This document shows positions 7,315 through 15,415 of a stretch of DNA of 28,512 bases, piece by piece. Positions within the stretch are counted from its first letter, which is position 1. Every line of letters begins with the position of its first letter. This DNA is from Bacteroidota bacterium (lineage in GTDB: Bacteria > Bacteroidota > Ignavibacteria > UBA10030 > UBA8401): the NCBI GenBank assembly GCA_030824175.1, contig JAVBYH010000415.1:1-28512 (forward strand). The letters run 5' to 3'. The translations under genes and the position numbers were made by a program. Below the pieces are notes generated by a model. The model saw only the letters and a program-made list of their open reading frames with translations, was not told where the DNA came from and searched no databases.

Positions 7315-9051
7315 TTACTCCATCGCCTTCTGCACCATGGAGAGCAGGGCTTGCAGGCGGTAGGGTTTCTGGAGACAACCGACGATACTCGCCGATCCGA
7401 TCCGTTGGGCAACATCCTCTTTCGAATAGCCGGAGGAAATGATGATCTTGACGTCGGGATCGAAAGCCCGCAGCGCATCCATCACGTCCTTTCCCGACAT
7501 GACCGGCATCGTCAGGTCGAGGAGGACCAGGCCGATCTCGGCCCTGTGTTGCTTGTAGTATTCGATGCCTCGTTCGGGATTCAGCTCGATCACTGCCGCG
7601 AGCTGTCCCGTCTCGAGCATTTCCTGCGCCGTGGAGGCGATCTCCATCTCGTCGTCGATAATGAGTACCGTCCTTCCGGATGGTGCCGTGCCCGGAGCCT
7701 CGGCATCCGGAGCGCCGGCCTCCGCTGCCGGGGGAGGGACGCAGGGAAGGATGATGCTGACTGTCGTGCCGGCGCCTTCGCTGCTTTCAACGGAGATGCC
7801 GCCGCCGTGTCCGCGGATGATCCCGAGCACGGCGGAGAGCCCCAGGCCGCGCCCGGTGAATTTCGTGGTAAAGAACGGATCGAAGATCTTGCGCATCGTC
7901 ACAGGGTTCATCCCCATGCCTGTGTCGCGCACGGTGAGGAGGGCGTACTCTCCGCCCTTCAATGCGGTCGTGGTGATCGTGCTGTACGCGGCAAGGTCGT
8001 TCTCCCCGAATGCGGCGGCCGAGAGCTCGACGGTGACACGTCCCTCGGCGGTTCCGACAGCTTCTCCCGCGTTGATGATCAGATTCATGAGGATCTGTTT
8101 TATCTGACCGGGATCGCCGTTCATATATACCGGAGCCGAGGGGAGGTGTGTCTGCAGGGTGACGTTCCTGGGGAGGGACATTGTGAACAGGTTCGCGTGT
8201 TCCCTCAGGATCGCCGTCATATCGATCGTGGCGATCTGAAATTTCCCCTCGCCCGCATAGGCAAGCATCTGCCTCGTCAATTCGGCCGCGCGTTCCATCG
8301 CGGCGAGCGCCTTCTCGATGTTCCCGGCGGCCGGATGGTGAGACGGCAGATGCGTCTGTGCGAGGGAGATGTTTCCCATCATACTCCCGAGCAGATTGTT
8401 GAAGTCGTGCGCGATGCCGCTCGTCAGCACGCCGATGCTTTCCCGATGCTGCATGTCGCGTACTAGCTGCTCTGCCAATTTGCGGTCGGTGATGTCCCGG
8501 CCTATACCCACCAGGCCCACGATCCTGCCGTCCCGGTCGCGCAGGGGAATCTTCGAAGAGAGCAGCCATCGCTGCTCCTTCTTCTCATTCAGGATGTATT
8601 CTTCCCGGTTCAGGAGCGGGGTGCCGGTGCGCAGGACGACCTGATCGTCGGCGTAAAAGCCATCGGCGAGCTCCTTCGGGTAGAGATCATAATCGTCCTT
8701 GCCCAGGACCTCGGCCTCGGATGCCGCCCCGAGAAAGGCGAGTTCGGCCGCATTGACAAGCGTCTTGCGGCACGCAAGGTCCTTCGAATACATCGAATCG
8801 GGGATGTTGTCGATGAGCATGCGCAGGAGGAGGCGTTCATTTTGCAGCGCTTCTTCGGCACGCTTGAGCTCGGACAGTTCGGCCTGCAATCGCATGTGTT
8901 CCGCTAATAAGTCAGTCGCGATTGCGGCGTCGTTTGCGCCGCTGACTGCCGCGATCACCGTATACCCAAGCATCCGCAGCCGTTCGGCGATGGATTCCGC
9001 GGATGCGTCATCGTCGACAAGCAGAATCGATCTCATATCCTGTGCTCTCAT
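7315..9051 (-). CDS. Hybrid histidine kinase: remnant REC, PAS, HisKA, HATPase, REC
   Basis: 578 residues from ATG 9049-9051; an ATG five codons later (9036) is also possible, and the frame extends to 9165 without good coding signals. Residues 7-45 look like the first third of a receiver (ILLVDDDASAE, MLGYTVIAAVSG) but then jump to the coiled coil LQAELSELKRAEEA, so the phospho-acceptor half is missing. A PAS domain covers about 72-193. The HisKA H-box is GIAHDFNNLL with H215; the ATPase shows the N-box (MNLIINAGEAV), G1 (VRDTGMGM), F-box FFTTK and GRGLGLS. A complete C-terminal receiver follows a Pro/Ala-rich linker (DDE start, D512 in LLDLTMP, K562 in LQKP). The product is a cytoplasmic or membrane-peripheral phosphorelay kinase; no membrane segment is seen and no dedicated response regulator lies next to it. 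Confidence 0.92.
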   Translation of the reverse strand: MRAQDMRSILLVDDDASAESIAERLRMLGYTVIAAVSGANDAAIATDLLAEHMRLQAELSELKRAEEALQNERLLLRMLIDNIPDSMYSKDLACRKTLVNAAELAFLGAASEAEVLGKDDYDLYPKELADGFYADDQVVLRTGTPLLNREEYILNEKKEQRWLLSSKIPLRDRDGRIVGLVGIGRDITDRKLAEQLVRDMQHRESIGVLTSGIAHDFNNLLGSMMGNISLAQTHLPSHHPAAGNIEKALAAMERAAELTRQMLAYAGEGKFQIATIDMTAILREHANLFTMSLPRNVTLQTHLPSAPVYMNGDPGQIKQILMNLIINAGEAVGTAEGRVTVELSAAAFGENDLAAYSTITTTALKGGEYALLTVRDTGMGMNPVTMRKIFDPFFTTKFTGRGLGLSAVLGIIRGHGGGISVESSEGAGTTVSIILPCVPPPAAEAGAPDAEAPGTAPSGRTVLIIDDEMEIASTAQEMLETGQLAAVIELNPERGIEYYKQHRAEIGLVLLDLTMPVMSGKDVMDALRAFDPDVKIIISSGYSKEDVAQRIGSASIVGCLQKPYRLQALLSMVQKAME

Positions 9052-9114
9052 GTGTGAACCGTTGACGTCAGCAATCGTGCGATCATGTTTCCGTCCTTCA
9101 TTCGGCCGGAAACA

Positions 9115-9192
9115 GCATGTGATAAATGTACCGTAATTGTTCGGCATATACAATGTCACATGCAATGTCGTGTGTCACATCCTATGCCACAT
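9115..9192. promoter_or_regulatory. Cluster of TGTCACAT repeats, possible operator
   Basis: The divergent intergenic region holds TGTCACAT at 9154-9161 and 9173-9180, a variant TGCCACAT at 9185-9192, and an inverted copy ATGTGATA at 9117-9124. GCATGTGA (9115-9122) and TCACATGC (9156-9163) form a perfect 8-base inverted repeat 33 bases apart. The cluster lies between the histidine kinase and the YncE/phosphoesterase gene, upstream of the predicted promoter of the latter. Repeated binding by one transcription factor is the likely explanation. Confidence 0.4.
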
Positions 9193-9211
9193 CCCACGTT
9201 GCGGTCTTCCC

Positions 9212-9240
9212 TTGCATTAGGGGTATTTATTCCATACAAT
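9212..9240 (+). promoter_or_regulatory. Predicted promoter of the YncE/phosphoesterase gene
   Basis: TTGCAT at 9212-9217 and TACAAT at 9235-9240 with a 17-base spacer; the -10 matches 5 of 6 consensus bases, the -35 only 3. The predicted start near 9247 gives a leader of about 56 bases to the ATG at 9303. Judged by eye. Confidence 0.4.
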
Positions 9241-9302
9241 ATTTCCATCACTACATTCACAATGCTTACGCACGCCATCAATCCTTTCCACTGGAGTATG
9301 AA

Positions 9303-11735
9303 ATGTTCGTCCGCAGTCTCTGTATGCTGGCCGCCGGCCTGCTGTGTGCCCTACCCGTATTGTCGCGATCGCAGGTCGAACCGAAGCGCGTCACACTTCC
9401 CAACGGCTGGAGTCTGTCGCCCGCCGGCACACATCTTCCCCTGGGGGATCTGCCGCTGAACGTGGCGGTGTCCCCGTCCAAAAAATTGCTTGCGGTGTCG
9501 AACAGCGGACAGAGCGGCCACTCGCTGCAGCTCGTCGATCTGACGACGTGGAAGATCCTCGCGGATGTCGCGATCGCCAAGGCGTGGGTCGGCCTCGCCT
9601 TCAGCGCCGACGAAAAGAGCCTGTACGCATCGGGAGGAAATGACAATTGGATCCTTCGCTATGCCGTGGAACCTACGACGCTCGTCCTGCGCGACACGAT
9701 CGTGCTTGGGGCCAGGTGGCCGGAAAGGATCTCCCCCGGCGGCATGGCTCTCGACGACGCCGCCGGCCGTCTGTACGTTGTGACGAAGGAAAACAACTCG
9801 CTCTATATTGTGGACGTGAAGACTCGCGGCGTCATTGCGCAGCTGCCGCTCGGAGGCGAAGGATACGTGTGTATGCTCTCTCCGGACAAGCAGCGGTTGT
9901 ACGTGTCGTGCTGGGGCGCGGACACCGTGCGCATCTTCGACACACGCGCCGGGGCGTTCACGGGTGCCGTGGCCGTCGGCGACAATCCGAACGACATGTG
10001 TCTCACGCGCAACGGCGCATTCCTGTTCGTCGCGAACGCGAACGACAACTCCGTGTCCGTGATCGACGTGCAGAAGCAGAGGGTCGTGGAGACGTTAAAT
10101 TCGGCCCTGTATCCGAATGCGCCGTCGGGATCGACGACGAACAGCGTAGCGCTGAGCGAGGACGAAAAAACGCTCTACATCGCGAACGCCGATAACAACT
10201 GCCTCGCGGTGTTCGATGTCCGCTCACCCGGCACATCGAAAAGCATGGGGTTCATTCCGACAGGCTGGTATCCGACATCGGTGAGGGCCGTGGGCGGCAA
10301 TCTCTTCGTCGCGAACGGCAAGGGATTCTCCTCGATGGCGAATCCGTTCGGTCCGAATCCGGCTGCGAAGAAGCAGAAGGTCGCGTATCAGCATGGGGAC
10401 TCGACGAAGCCCCTGAAGGTGCAATACATCGCGGGCCTGTTCAGGGGCATGCTGAGCAAGATCCCCGTGCCGGGACCGGCACAGCTGCGCAGGTACTCGC
10501 GCGCAGTGTATCGCAACACGCCGTACAAGAAGGAACAGGAGACACTTGCAAAGGGCGAGCCGGGAAACCCGGTGCCACAGAGGGTCGGCGGCACATCGCC
10601 GATCAAGCATGTGTTCTATATCATCAAGGAGAACCGCACGTACGACCAGGTGCTCGGAGACATGCCCGAGGGGAACGGCGATACGAGCCTCGTGCTGTTC
10701 GGGGAGCGGATTACCCCGAACCAGCATGCGCTCGCCCGCTCGTTTGTGCTGCTCGACAACTTTTATGTGGACGGGGAGGTGAGCGCCGACGGGCACAACT
10801 GGAGCATGGGGGCGTACGCGACAGATTATCTTGAAAAGACATGGCCATCGAGCTATGGAGGGCGCGGCGGCAATTACGACGCCGAGGGGAACCGGGCGAC
10901 GGCCAACAATAAATATTTCTTGTGGGATATGTGCAGGAAACAGAACGTGTCGTACCGGACGTACGGAGAATTCGCGGACAACTACAAGCCGAACATTCCC
11001 GTGCTCGCCGGCCATGTGGCCCCGTATTTCACGGGCTGGGACGAATCGGTGCGCGACACGGTGCGCTTCGGCCAGTGGAAACGGGATTTCGATTCGCTCC
11101 TGGCGGTAAACAGCGTGCCGCAGCTCAGTACGATCCGGTTCATCAACGACCATACGGAGGGACTGCGGCTCGGCAAACCCACGCCGTTCGCTCATGCGGC
11201 CGACAATGACCTTGCTGTCGGGTTGTTCATGGACCACCTGAGCAGGAGTCCCATCTGGAACGAGAGCGTCGTGTTCATCCTTGAGGATGACGCGCAGAAC
11301 GGCCCCGACCACGTGGACGCCCATCGCAGTCCGGCGTACGTCGCGGGCGGGATGGTGCGGCGGCATACGGTGGACCATACGCCATACACGACATCGTCCG
11401 TACTGCGGACGATCGAGCTCATCCTCGGCCTCCCGCCGATGTCGCAGTACGACGCGGCCGCGACGCCGATGTGGCGGTGCTTCACGCCGACGGTGGATCC
11501 CACGCCGTTCACATGCCTACGGTCGAACATCGACCTGAATGAAAAAAATATCGCGATGAATGAGTATCAGCGCAGGAGCGAAGAGTTCGACCTGACGAAA
11601 GAAGACCGCATTCCCGATCAGGAGTTCAATCTCGTCCTCTGGTTTGCGGTGAAGGGGCCCGATGTTCCGTTCCCCGCGATCAACCGCGCGGCGTTCGTGA
11701 AGGCGGTGGAAGAGGACGACGATGACGACGAGTGA
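9303..11735 (+). CDS. Bifunctional YncE-type beta-propeller / alkaline phosphatase-like phosphoesterase
   Basis: 810 residues. The ATG at 9303 is chosen because it gives a signal peptide (MFVRSLCMLAAGLLCALPVLSRS) and has TGGAG upstream; the frame is open to 9126 but that part is not protein-like. Residues about 40-380 form a YncE/cytochrome-D1-type propeller with repeated blades (AVSPSKKLLAVSN, GMALDDAAGRLYVV, CMLSPDKQRLYVSCWG, CLTRNGAFLFVANANDNSVSVID). Residues about 430-750 are a phosphoesterase of the phospholipase C/acid phosphatase group: ENRTYDQVLG with E443, N444, T446 and D448 as probable metal and nucleophile residues, ADGHNWSMGAYATDY, and EDDAQNGPDHVDAH (661-674). The protein should be periplasmic or secreted and hydrolyse a phosphoester of unknown identity. 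It ends in an acidic run (EEDDDDDE). It stands alone with its own promoter, 58 bases before the ABC exporter operon. Confidence 0.92.
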   Translation: MFVRSLCMLAAGLLCALPVLSRSQVEPKRVTLPNGWSLSPAGTHLPLGDLPLNVAVSPSKKLLAVSNSGQSGHSLQLVDLTTWKILADVAIAKAWVGLAFSADEKSLYASGGNDNWILRYAVEPTTLVLRDTIVLGARWPERISPGGMALDDAAGRLYVVTKENNSLYIVDVKTRGVIAQLPLGGEGYVCMLSPDKQRLYVSCWGADTVRIFDTRAGAFTGAVAVGDNPNDMCLTRNGAFLFVANANDNSVSVIDVQKQRVVETLNSALYPNAPSGSTTNSVALSEDEKTLYIANADNNCLAVFDVRSPGTSKSMGFIPTGWYPTSVRAVGGNLFVANGKGFSSMANPFGPNPAAKKQKVAYQHGDSTKPLKVQYIAGLFRGMLSKIPVPGPAQLRRYSRAVYRNTPYKKEQETLAKGEPGNPVPQRVGGTSPIKHVFYIIKENRTYDQVLGDMPEGNGDTSLVLFGERITPNQHALARSFVLLDNFYVDGEVSADGHNWSMGAYATDYLEKTWPSSYGGRGGNYDAEGNRATANNKYFLWDMCRKQNVSYRTYGEFADNYKPNIPVLAGHVAPYFTGWDESVRDTVRFGQWKRDFDSLLAVNSVPQLSTIRFINDHTEGLRLGKPTPFAHAADNDLAVGLFMDHLSRSPIWNESVVFILEDDAQNGPDHVDAHRSPAYVAGGMVRRHTVDHTPYTTSSVLRTIELILGLPPMSQYDAAATPMWRCFTPTVDPTPFTCLRSNIDLNEKNIAMNEYQRRSEEFDLTKEDRIPDQEFNLVLWFAVKGPDVPFPAINRAAFVKAVEEDDDDDE

Positions 11736-11793
11736 ACGGTGACGACACCACGCACCCGTTCCTGACACTGTACGACACATCGAGGATACCGGC

Positions 11794-12843
11794 ATGAAAA
11801 TGAAGCACATCATCATATTGGCAGCGGGAGTTCTCCTGGCGTCGTATGTCGTGTACCGGATGGTTTTCGTGCGCGAGAAGGTGGATGCCGTTGTGGTGAC
11901 GCGCGGGCAATTGGTTTCGCTTATCTATGCCACAGGCAAGGTGAGTGCCGACACTATCGCCGTGCTCCGTTGCGAGTCGGGCGGGACCGTGACGCACATC
12001 GGAGCCCGCGAAGGCGCATCGGTCCGCAGGGGTGCGGTGCTGCTGAACACGGACAAGTCGGAGAGCGTGTTGAGGATCGACCAGGCGGAGAACGAGATCC
12101 GGGCGGCGGACGTGGACGTGGTCGAAAAAAAGAACGAGGTCGATCGGCTCGGCAGCCTGCTCGCGTCGCACGCGATACCGCAGAAAGATTACGACGCGGC
12201 CAAGCGGGAATACGATCTCGCGCGGATCTCGCTCGAGAGGCGGAGGATCATGCTGCGCCTCGAAAAGGAGAATTTGTCGAAGCGTGCGATCATCGCGCCG
12301 TTCGACGGCCTCGTCTACAGTTCAAGCGTCAGCCTCGGCGATCACCTCCCTCCCAACACCGAATGCTTCCGGATGCTTGCACCCGGTTCGCTTCTCGTGG
12401 AGGCGCAGGTAGACGAACAGGATGTCGCGAACGTCGCTGTCGGCCGGCAATCCCTCGTGGCGTTCGACGCGTACCCGGGGAAGAAATTCGACGCCGTCGT
12501 CACGCGTGTCGTGCCCGAGACGGACGAGGCGACGAAGACGTCGAGGGTGTTGCTGACGCTGACCGCGGCGCAGCCGGGTCTCAACATCGGGATGACGGCA
12601 ACCGTGAACATCATCGCGTGTAAAAAGGACGGTGTGCTCATCCTGCCGAAGACCGCGATCATCGACAGGAAGGACCGGCGGTGCGTCTTCCTCATCGTCG
12701 AGGGGAGGCTGCGCGAAACAGACGTGACGCTCGGCATCACCGAGGGGAATTACGTTGAAGTGCTTTCGGGGGTCGGCCAGGACATGCGGGTGGTCCGCGA
12801 ACCGAAGCCCGGCTACACGGACAATATGAGAGTGTCACTCTAG
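11794..12843 (+). CDS. ABC exporter periplasmic adaptor (HlyD/MacA-like)
   Basis: 349 residues with an N-terminal membrane anchor (about residues 5-23, HIIILAAGVLLASYVVYRMVF). The order is that of MacA-type adaptors: first lipoyl half-motif (CESGGTVTHIGAREGASVRRGAVLL), an alpha-helical hairpin rich in charged heptads (about 90-155), second lipoyl half (IIAPFDGLVYSSSVSLGDHLPP), beta-barrel (LLVEAQVDEQDVANVAVGRQ) and membrane-proximal domain ending in GQDMRVVREP. It would join the inner-membrane ABC transporter encoded next to an outer-membrane exit or carry the substrate across the periplasm. GAGGAT precedes the ATG at 11794. Its TAG stop is immediately followed by the ATG of the first permease, so the genes form one operon with coupled translation. 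Confidence 0.92.
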   Translation: MKMKHIIILAAGVLLASYVVYRMVFVREKVDAVVVTRGQLVSLIYATGKVSADTIAVLRCESGGTVTHIGAREGASVRRGAVLLNTDKSESVLRIDQAENEIRAADVDVVEKKNEVDRLGSLLASHAIPQKDYDAAKREYDLARISLERRRIMLRLEKENLSKRAIIAPFDGLVYSSSVSLGDHLPPNTECFRMLAPGSLLVEAQVDEQDVANVAVGRQSLVAFDAYPGKKFDAVVTRVVPETDEATKTSRVLLTLTAAQPGLNIGMTATVNIIACKKDGVLILPKTAIIDRKDRRCVFLIVEGRLRETDVTLGITEGNYVEVLSGVGQDMRVVREPKPGYTDNMRVSL

Positions 12844-14148
12844 ATGCCGCCCCTTGAACATATCGCCTGGCATGCGGCATTGAGAGAGCAATGGCGGTTC
12901 GTGTTTTCGATCGCCCTCCGGCATCTGGGGGGAAAGAAACGCCAGACGGTCCTCGTCGTCTCCGGCGTCACCATCGGCTCCATGGTGATGATCCTGACGC
13001 TTGCGCTCGGAGAAGGCATCGTGCAGGACATCAAGGACAAGATCATCGAAACGTCGCCGTACATCGTCATCACCGGCGAAAAGATGCATCCGAAGGAGAC
13101 GCAGCTGTACACGGCCGGATCCGATTCATCGGTCTCGTATTCCATGGTGTCACGCATCCGGCCGAGTGAACGAAAGCAGATCAAGCCGTACACGGAGACG
13201 CTGGCGCTGCTGGCCTCGATCCCGGCCATCGACGGGGCGGCTCCGTTCGTATTTACGCGCGGCGTGCTGCGGTATCATACAGTGACGAGGCAGGGGGTGA
13301 TCAAGGGGATCGTGCCGGCGCTCGAACGCACGATCGGCAACCTCGAATCCAAGGTGGTCACCGGCTCCCTTAACGAACTGTCGTTCACGAAGAACGGGGT
13401 TCTGCTCGGCAGCGGGCTCGCCAGAAAACTCAGGGCCGGCTACCATTCGCTCATCTCCGTCACCGGCGAGAGCGGGAGGATGTTCCGCGTACGCGTCGTC
13501 GGGATTTTCAGCAGCGGCTTCGGCGCCGTCGACGACAACAATGCGTACATCAATCTCGTGCTCGCCCAGTTGATGAACAACGTGTCAGCGGACGCGGTAA
13601 GCGGCATCGGCATACACACCACATCGCTCGATGTGGTGAACGAAACCTCGGCGCACCTCCGGACCGCCACCGGGTACAGGACGGAGACCTGGGAGGAGGC
13701 GAACGAGAACGTCATCACGCTCTTCAAGCGGAACAACAGCATCACGCTGTTCCTCGTGCTGTTCGTCTTCGTCGTCTCCGGATTCGGCATCGCCAATGTT
13801 CTCATCACCATCGTCCTCCACAAGCAGCACGACATCGCCATCATGAAATCGATGGGCGTGTCGCGCGCATCGATCGAGTGGATCTTTCTTGTCGAAGGGA
13901 TCATCCTGGGCGTCACGGGAGCCGTGCTCGGAGGGATCGCCGGGCACCTGCTCACGGCGCTTATCTCCAGCCTTCCCGTTTCGTACGGAGAAAGCGCCGT
14001 TGTCAGGAACGATCACATCGTCACCGTTGAGCGCGCGTCCTTCTATGTGCTCACCGCGGTGTTCTCCATTGTCATCAGCGCCGTGTCAAGCCTGGGGCCG
14101 GCCCGCCGCGCCGCCCGGCTGAATCCGGTGGAGATCCTCAGGGGATAA
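12844..14148 (+). CDS. ABC transporter permease, LolC/E-MacB (FtsX) family, first of two
   Basis: 434 residues. A cytoplasmic amphipathic start (FSIALRHLGGKKRQT) leads into the first transmembrane helix (VLVVSGVTIGSMVMILTLALGEG), then a large periplasmic domain of about 230 residues and three C-terminal helices. The periplasmic part contains the LolC/E pattern LLGSGLARKL and VRVVGIFSSGFGAVDDNNAYI; the FtsX block is FGIANVLITIVLHKQHDIAIMKSMG followed by EWIFLVEGIILGVTGAVLGG. It ends ARRAARLNPVEILRG, the coupling helix typical of this family. It starts directly at the adaptor stop and has no convincing Shine-Dalgarno, consistent with translational coupling. It is clearly paralogous to the next gene, so the transporter is a heterodimer. 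Confidence 0.92.
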   Translation: MPPLEHIAWHAALREQWRFVFSIALRHLGGKKRQTVLVVSGVTIGSMVMILTLALGEGIVQDIKDKIIETSPYIVITGEKMHPKETQLYTAGSDSSVSYSMVSRIRPSERKQIKPYTETLALLASIPAIDGAAPFVFTRGVLRYHTVTRQGVIKGIVPALERTIGNLESKVVTGSLNELSFTKNGVLLGSGLARKLRAGYHSLISVTGESGRMFRVRVVGIFSSGFGAVDDNNAYINLVLAQLMNNVSADAVSGIGIHTTSLDVVNETSAHLRTATGYRTETWEEANENVITLFKRNNSITLFLVLFVFVVSGFGIANVLITIVLHKQHDIAIMKSMGVSRASIEWIFLVEGIILGVTGAVLGGIAGHLLTALISSLPVSYGESAVVRNDHIVTVERASFYVLTAVFSIVISAVSSLGPARRAARLNPVEILRG

Positions 14149-14149
14149 T

Positions 14150-15415
14150 ATGCTGCTACGGTCACCATTGCTTGCGATCGCCTCGCGCCAGCTCAGCAAC
14201 AAAAAGCGCCAGACGTTTCTCACGATCTCGGGCATCGGCGTCGGCGTCATGGTGCTCATTACATCCATTTCGCTGATGGACGGCATCCTCCAGAGCTTCA
14301 TCCGCAAGATCGTCGACAATACGCCGCACATCGTTGTCGGCAGCGATCGGCTCAGGCCGCTCACGCCCGAGAATCTTGCCGACTCGGCAGCCGGCGTGTA
14401 CGTCAACCTCATCAAGCATGTGGAACGCGAGGACGACGATGTCATCGCGAATTATTCGGGGGTGATTGCCGCGATCATGACGGAGGCGAAGGTGAGTTTT
14501 GTCTCCCCCGTCGTGCTCGTCGATGAGGTGGCGGCATTCGGGACGATGACGACGCCGTTGAAGATTCACGGCATCATCCCGTCCGTTGAAAACAACATCG
14601 AACGGTTTTCCACACACATGACCGCGGGGGTGTTCGAGGACCTCGAACGCTCACCCGACGGATTCATGATCGGGGCGTCCGCGGCCAGGGATTTCCCCGT
14701 GCGGCCGGGGGACCGCATCCAGCTCACGTCGGCGGGCGGAGAACTCATCAGCGTGCGCGTGACCGGTATCTTCAGCACCGGGCTGAACGAGGTCGACAAT
14801 AATTGTTACGTGAATCTCCGCATGGCGCAGATCCTCGGCGGCTTCTCTTCCTCCCAGGTGTCCAAATTATACGTCCGCGTGAACGACCTCGAGGCGAATA
14901 CGTCCATCGCGCGGTCGATCGAGGGGAAGACGAATTACACATCGGCCACATGGGAGGAAAGCGCGCGGGGATTCATGTCCCTCTTCAGGATGATCACGAT
15001 GATCGTGTACTTCCTCACGTTCTTCGTGATCCTCGTCTCGGGATTCAGCGTCGCCAACGTGCTCATCACGAACGTGCTCGAGAAGACGCGCGATATCGCG
15101 ATCATGAAGTCGATGGGATACCGCAAGAATGACATAAGCATGATCTATCTGGCGCAGGGGCTGTTCGTGGCCGTCATCGGAGCGGCCGCCGGTTCGGTAC
15201 TCGCGTTCGGGATGATCGAGATCCTCGCGTCGATACCCATCGAGGGATCGAAGACCGGAATCGTCCGGTCCGATCATCTCGAGATGGGCAGGAGCGTTTG
15301 GTACTTCGTCGCGGCATCCTGCTTCGCCGTGCTGATCAGCCTCCTCGCATCGGTGGGACCTTCCCGCAATGCAGCACGTGTCAATCCTGTCGAACTATTA
15401 CGTGGTGAACGCTGA
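14150..15415 (+). CDS. ABC transporter permease, LolC/E-MacB (FtsX) family, second of two
   Basis: 421 residues, same architecture as the preceding permease: cytoplasmic IASRQLSNKKRQTFL, helix 1 (ISGIGVGVMVLITSISLMDG), periplasmic domain with IGASAARDFPVRPGDRIQL and VRVTGIFSTGLNEVDNNCYVN, then three helices including FSVANVLITNVLEKTRDIAIMKSMGYRKNDISMIYLAQGLFV and a terminal NAARVNPVELLRGER. AGGGG lies just before the ATG at 14150, one base after the previous stop codon. Its TGA shares its last base with the ATG of the ATPase gene. Mechanistically such permeases move substrates such as lipoproteins, lipids, peptides or macrolides out of the outer leaflet of the inner membrane or the periplasm, driven by the ATPase. 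Confidence 0.92.
   Translation: MLLRSPLLAIASRQLSNKKRQTFLTISGIGVGVMVLITSISLMDGILQSFIRKIVDNTPHIVVGSDRLRPLTPENLADSAAGVYVNLIKHVEREDDDVIANYSGVIAAIMTEAKVSFVSPVVLVDEVAAFGTMTTPLKIHGIIPSVENNIERFSTHMTAGVFEDLERSPDGFMIGASAARDFPVRPGDRIQLTSAGGELISVRVTGIFSTGLNEVDNNCYVNLRMAQILGGFSSSQVSKLYVRVNDLEANTSIARSIEGKTNYTSATWEESARGFMSLFRMITMIVYFLTFFVILVSGFSVANVLITNVLEKTRDIAIMKSMGYRKNDISMIYLAQGLFVAVIGAAAGSVLAFGMIEILASIPIEGSKTGIVRSDHLEMGRSVWYFVAASCFAVLISLLASVGPSRNAARVNPVELLRGER

Noticed and set aside
7351..8466. Plus-strand open frame of 371 codons opposite the histidine kinase
   Set aside because: Shadow of the high-GC kinase gene; the minus strand carries H-box, N-box, G-box and receiver motifs.
9126..9302. Upstream extension of the YncE/phosphoesterase frame (59 extra codons)
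   Set aside because: It covers the promoter and TGTCACAT repeats, hides the signal peptide, and has no Shine-Dalgarno.
10224..11378. Minus-strand open frame of 384 codons opposite the phosphoesterase
   Set aside because: His/Arg-rich composition typical of an antisense frame in GC-rich DNA, with the sense strand carrying the ENRTYD and EDDAQNGPDH motifs.
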